A stretch of DNA of 50,569 bases from Nitrososphaerota archaeon (GTDB lineage: Archaea; Thermoproteota; Nitrososphaeria; Nitrososphaerales; Gagatemarchaeaceae), in NCBI GenBank assembly GCA_029785085.1, contig JAFMAI010000003.1, positions 1-50,569 of the forward strand, given 5' to 3'. Made by a program: the position numbers and the translations under genes. Position 1 is the stretch's first letter; the number at the start of each line of letters is the position of its first letter. The notes under the pieces were generated by a model that was given only the letters and a program-made list of their open reading frames with translations, was not told the origin of the DNA and searched no databases. Below, piece by piece: positions 48,892 through 50,569 of this stretch.

Positions 48892-49848
48892 ATGCCCCGC
48901 AAGTACGACGTGGCCGTGATGCACGACTACTTCGTGGACAGGCTGGTCCATGTGAGGGGGCTCGAGAAGACCATGGCAGAGGTCGCGGAGAAAGCTGCGT
49001 CCGGAGGAGGCGGCATCCATGGGGTGCCACAGGAGGAGATCAGGGGCGGGAACGCCGTGAACCTCGCCCACGCCCTGGCCCGCCTGGGCCTGAGGACCCT
49101 GCTGATTACCCACTGCGAACCCGCACACGAGCACCTCCTGAAGAGCGCCTTCAGAGGGCTGAAGGCAGACCTGAAGGTGAAGCCTCTGCCGGCGGGGCTG
49201 ACGGTCGCATTCGAGGAGAGCACCAACGTGATGCTGTCCGACGGGAGGGGCGCCTCTGACTTCGGACCTTCGGCCCTCGACGAGGACGACTGGACGGGGC
49301 TCGAAGGCTCGAAAGTGGTCTGCTCGGTCAACTGGGCGGCGAACAGGCGGGGGACCGAGCTGCTGCAGGCGCTGAGGCGGCGCCTTGGCGCCGAGAAGAC
49401 CATCTACATAGACCCGGCGGACTTTCGGGACAGGCTGGACAGGTTCATGGCGCTTGCCAGGCTCATCTCGAAGGGGGGGCTCGTCGACTGGGTCAGCATG
49501 AACGAGTTCGAGAGCCTCTCGGCGGCCACCGCCATGGGGATCGAGTCCGCGGACAGGGCGTCCAGGTGCCTTTACCTTGCGAGGGCGCTCGGGGTCGTAT
49601 TCGACATGCACTGCGTCGATGGGGCATACACCAGCGAAGGGACGAGGGTGACAGCCAGCCCCACAAGGTCGATCCGGACGCGCCGCCTCACGGGAGCCGG
49701 GGACGTCTGGGACGCGGCTTCCATCTATGGTAGGTTGAAGGAGATGGACGAGCAGGGGCGCCTAGGTTTCGCCAACAGGGCCGCCAAGCTCTACCTGGAA
49801 GGCAAAGATCCTGTTCCGCCTACCTTGTCGGAGCTGAAGGGGCGCTAG
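48892..49848 (+). CDS. PfkB-family carbohydrate/nucleoside kinase
   Basis: A 318-residue ribokinase-fold kinase: IRGGNAVNLAHALARLGL (about residues 43-60, the GGxxxN substrate-binding region) and RRLTGAGDVWDAA (GAGD with catalytic Asp, near residue 265). Between them SVNWAANRRG and DPADFRD contribute the substrate and ATP side. It phosphorylates a sugar, nucleoside or similar alcohol; the substrate is not evident. The ATG is one base after the stop of the HTH-ACT regulator, so the two are on one transcript. An unusual HDYFVDRLVHVRGLEKT segment precedes the GG motif. Confidence 0.88.
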   Translation: MPRKYDVAVMHDYFVDRLVHVRGLEKTMAEVAEKAASGGGGIHGVPQEEIRGGNAVNLAHALARLGLRTLLITHCEPAHEHLLKSAFRGLKADLKVKPLPAGLTVAFEESTNVMLSDGRGASDFGPSALDEDDWTGLEGSKVVCSVNWAANRRGTELLQALRRRLGAEKTIYIDPADFRDRLDRFMALARLISKGGLVDWVSMNEFESLSAATAMGIESADRASRCLYLARALGVVFDMHCVDGAYTSEGTRVTASPTRSIRTRRLTGAGDVWDAASIYGRLKEMDEQGRLGFANRAAKLYLEGKDPVPPTLSELKGR

Positions 49849-49851
49849 CTC

Positions 49852-50376
49852 CTACTTCTCCAGCATCCGCGAGAAGGTCCAGGCGACCGTGTTGAGGATC
49901 TCGTTGAGCCTCGCCTTCTCCCCGTAGTTCTCGATTATCAGCTTCCCTATGGACCCGTTGGCCTCTTCCACGTCGAACCTCAAGCCAGACCCCTTCGCGA
50001 GCTTGCCCGCCTTCATGAGCTCCTCGTCCTTGGATTTCATCCCCTCGAGTATCTTGCCGATCAGGAAGGACCTGAACGGCGGGGTGGTCGCCTTCAAAGC
50101 GACCCCTGAAGGCTCCACGGCGACGGCGTCCGAGGTTATCGTGGCGACAGCTATGACCTGGCCGCCCTTGTCTCTCTTCAGCTCGCGCGTCTCTGGGACG
50201 TCTTTGGATTCCGCGAGCATCTCTATGGCGGGCTTGAACGTAGACACCCTGAGCGTGGCGTCGACGTAGCCCAGAGTCTCGCTGAGCCTCTCTATCTCTT
50301 CCTGCAGCTGTGCTATCCTCCCCTCGAGCCAGAGCTTCAACTCCGCGGCCCTCTTCACTTCGGCGTCGGAGGACAT
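49852..50376 (-). CDS. Conserved-looking archaeal protein with N-terminal coiled coil
   Basis: A 174-residue protein: a coiled coil at residues about 8-45 (AELKLWLEGRIAQLQEEIERLSETL), then an alpha/beta region (VIAVATITSDAVAVEP..., PPFRSFLIGKILEGMKSKDEEL, LIIENYGEKARLNEIL). I do not recognise a family with confidence. The start is ATG 50376, because TTTTTAG (minus, 50401-50407) lies 28 bases upstream as box A; the longer frame would begin at 50394. The stop is 3 bases from the kinase stop (convergent). Confidence 0.7.
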   Translation of the reverse strand: MSSDAEVKRAAELKLWLEGRIAQLQEEIERLSETLGYVDATLRVSTFKPAIEMLAESKDVPETRELKRDKGGQVIAVATITSDAVAVEPSGVALKATTPPFRSFLIGKILEGMKSKDEELMKAGKLAKGSGLRFDVEEANGSIGKLIIENYGEKARLNEILNTVAWTFSRMLEK

Positions 50377-50463
50377 TGAATGCAGTCCGGACACGTCGCG
50401 CTAAAAACGTTAGTCGACGGCCTCGGAACAGGGGCCCGGAGCGATGAAAGTGTCAAGTCGGCA

Positions 50464-50569
50464 GTGGTTGGGGTGCCCCCGTTGCTGAGGCTGAAACGGA
50501 GGACATCAATCGTGGCTTCGGCCTCGGCCTTCGCCGCCGTGTATGCGGTGCTGGGGACCATCCCGATAT
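50464..50569 (+). CDS. Membrane protein, N-terminus only (cut by window edge)
   Basis: A frame starting at GTG 50464 or 50473 runs off the window: a basic start (VPPLLRLKRRTSIVA) followed by a hydrophobic helix (SASAFAAVYAVLGTIP). This resembles the start of ECF-transporter substrate-binding (S) components and similar membrane proteins. Box and ribosome-binding site are weak. Identification is tentative because only about 30 residues are visible. Confidence 0.45.
   Translation, partial: MVGVPPLLRLKRRTSIVASASAFAAVYAVLGTIPI

Noticed and set aside
1-50569. CRISPR arrays, insertion sequences and rRNA genes
   Set aside because: No regularly spaced repeats, transposase motifs or rRNA sequences were seen anywhere in the window.

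Overview
The window is GC-rich (roughly 60%) and looks archaeal. Many genes are preceded, about 25-30 bases before their start codon, by an archaeal TATA box (box A), so most first genes of operons appear leaderless. The gene content agrees: a DhnA-type class I aldolase, AbrB/PIN toxin-antitoxin pairs, TrpB2, an HTH-ACT regulator of the COG2150/TrpY kind, TldD/TldE, and archaeal-style tRNA-Gln and tRNA-Arg. A member of the Thermoproteota (TACK) related to non-ammonia-oxidising Nitrososphaeria or Bathyarchaeia would fit, but the sequence does not settle this and a Thermoplasmatota lineage cannot be excluded.

Layout. Bases 1-1157: divergent fructose-1,6-bisphosphatase (cut by the window edge) and class I aldolase. 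1165-3630: PadR-regulated DrrAB-type ABC exporter with a doubled palindromic operator. 3869-8667: cation/proton antiporter, class V aminotransferase, APC amino-acid permease and a small membrane protein. 8900-11563: arginase-like ureohydrolase, a cysteine-free VKOR homologue and a membrane-anchored cupredoxin. 11769-20553: tRNA-Gln, a second class V aminotransferase, a SerB-like phosphatase, arginyl-tRNA synthetase, a two-gene heterodimeric ABC exporter and an MFS transporter. 20597-23354: tRNA-Arg with an enlarged variable region, a coiled-coil protein, two AbrB/PIN pairs and tRNA-like scraps; this is the accessory-looking part. 23415-26546: cupredoxin, Rieske protein, cytochrome b and a small subunit, a bc-type quinol-oxidising operon. 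26543-32463: complete dipeptide/oligopeptide ABC importer. 32558-36249: class I/II aminotransferase, then DsrE2-TusA-sulfide:quinone oxidoreductase-ArsR. 36369-43428: PurD-like ATP-grasp protein, M1 aminopeptidase with a HEAT-repeat tail, phosphatase and metallo-beta-lactamase-fold nuclease. 43443-50569: HAD protein, TldD/TldE, TrpB2 facing an HTH-ACT regulator, PfkB sugar kinase, a coiled-coil protein and the start of a membrane protein.

How it may fit together. The physiology suggested is peptide and amino-acid heterotrophy (Dpp importer, M1 peptidase, TldDE, aminotransferases, permease, ureohydrolase) with gluconeogenesis and an aerobic-type quinol chain. Two sets of shared promoter palindromes link distant operons. 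TTCTCA-N4-TGAGAA lies at a constant distance upstream of box A before both cupredoxin genes (one heading the Rieske/cytochrome b operon) and before the DsrE2-TusA-SQR-ArsR operon. This suggests one regulon joining sulfide oxidation to the bc/cupredoxin chain. A TRP-box-like palindrome (ATGYACA-N4-YGTRCAY) lies exactly 36-53 bases upstream of the start codons of both trpB2 and the peptide-binding protein gene. An HTH-ACT regulator is encoded divergently from trpB2, suggesting that amino-acid sensing controls peptide uptake. These two inferred regulons, the CuA-like cupredoxins that lack the usual second histidine, and a cytochrome b with lysine at the fourth haem-ligand position are the most interesting content.
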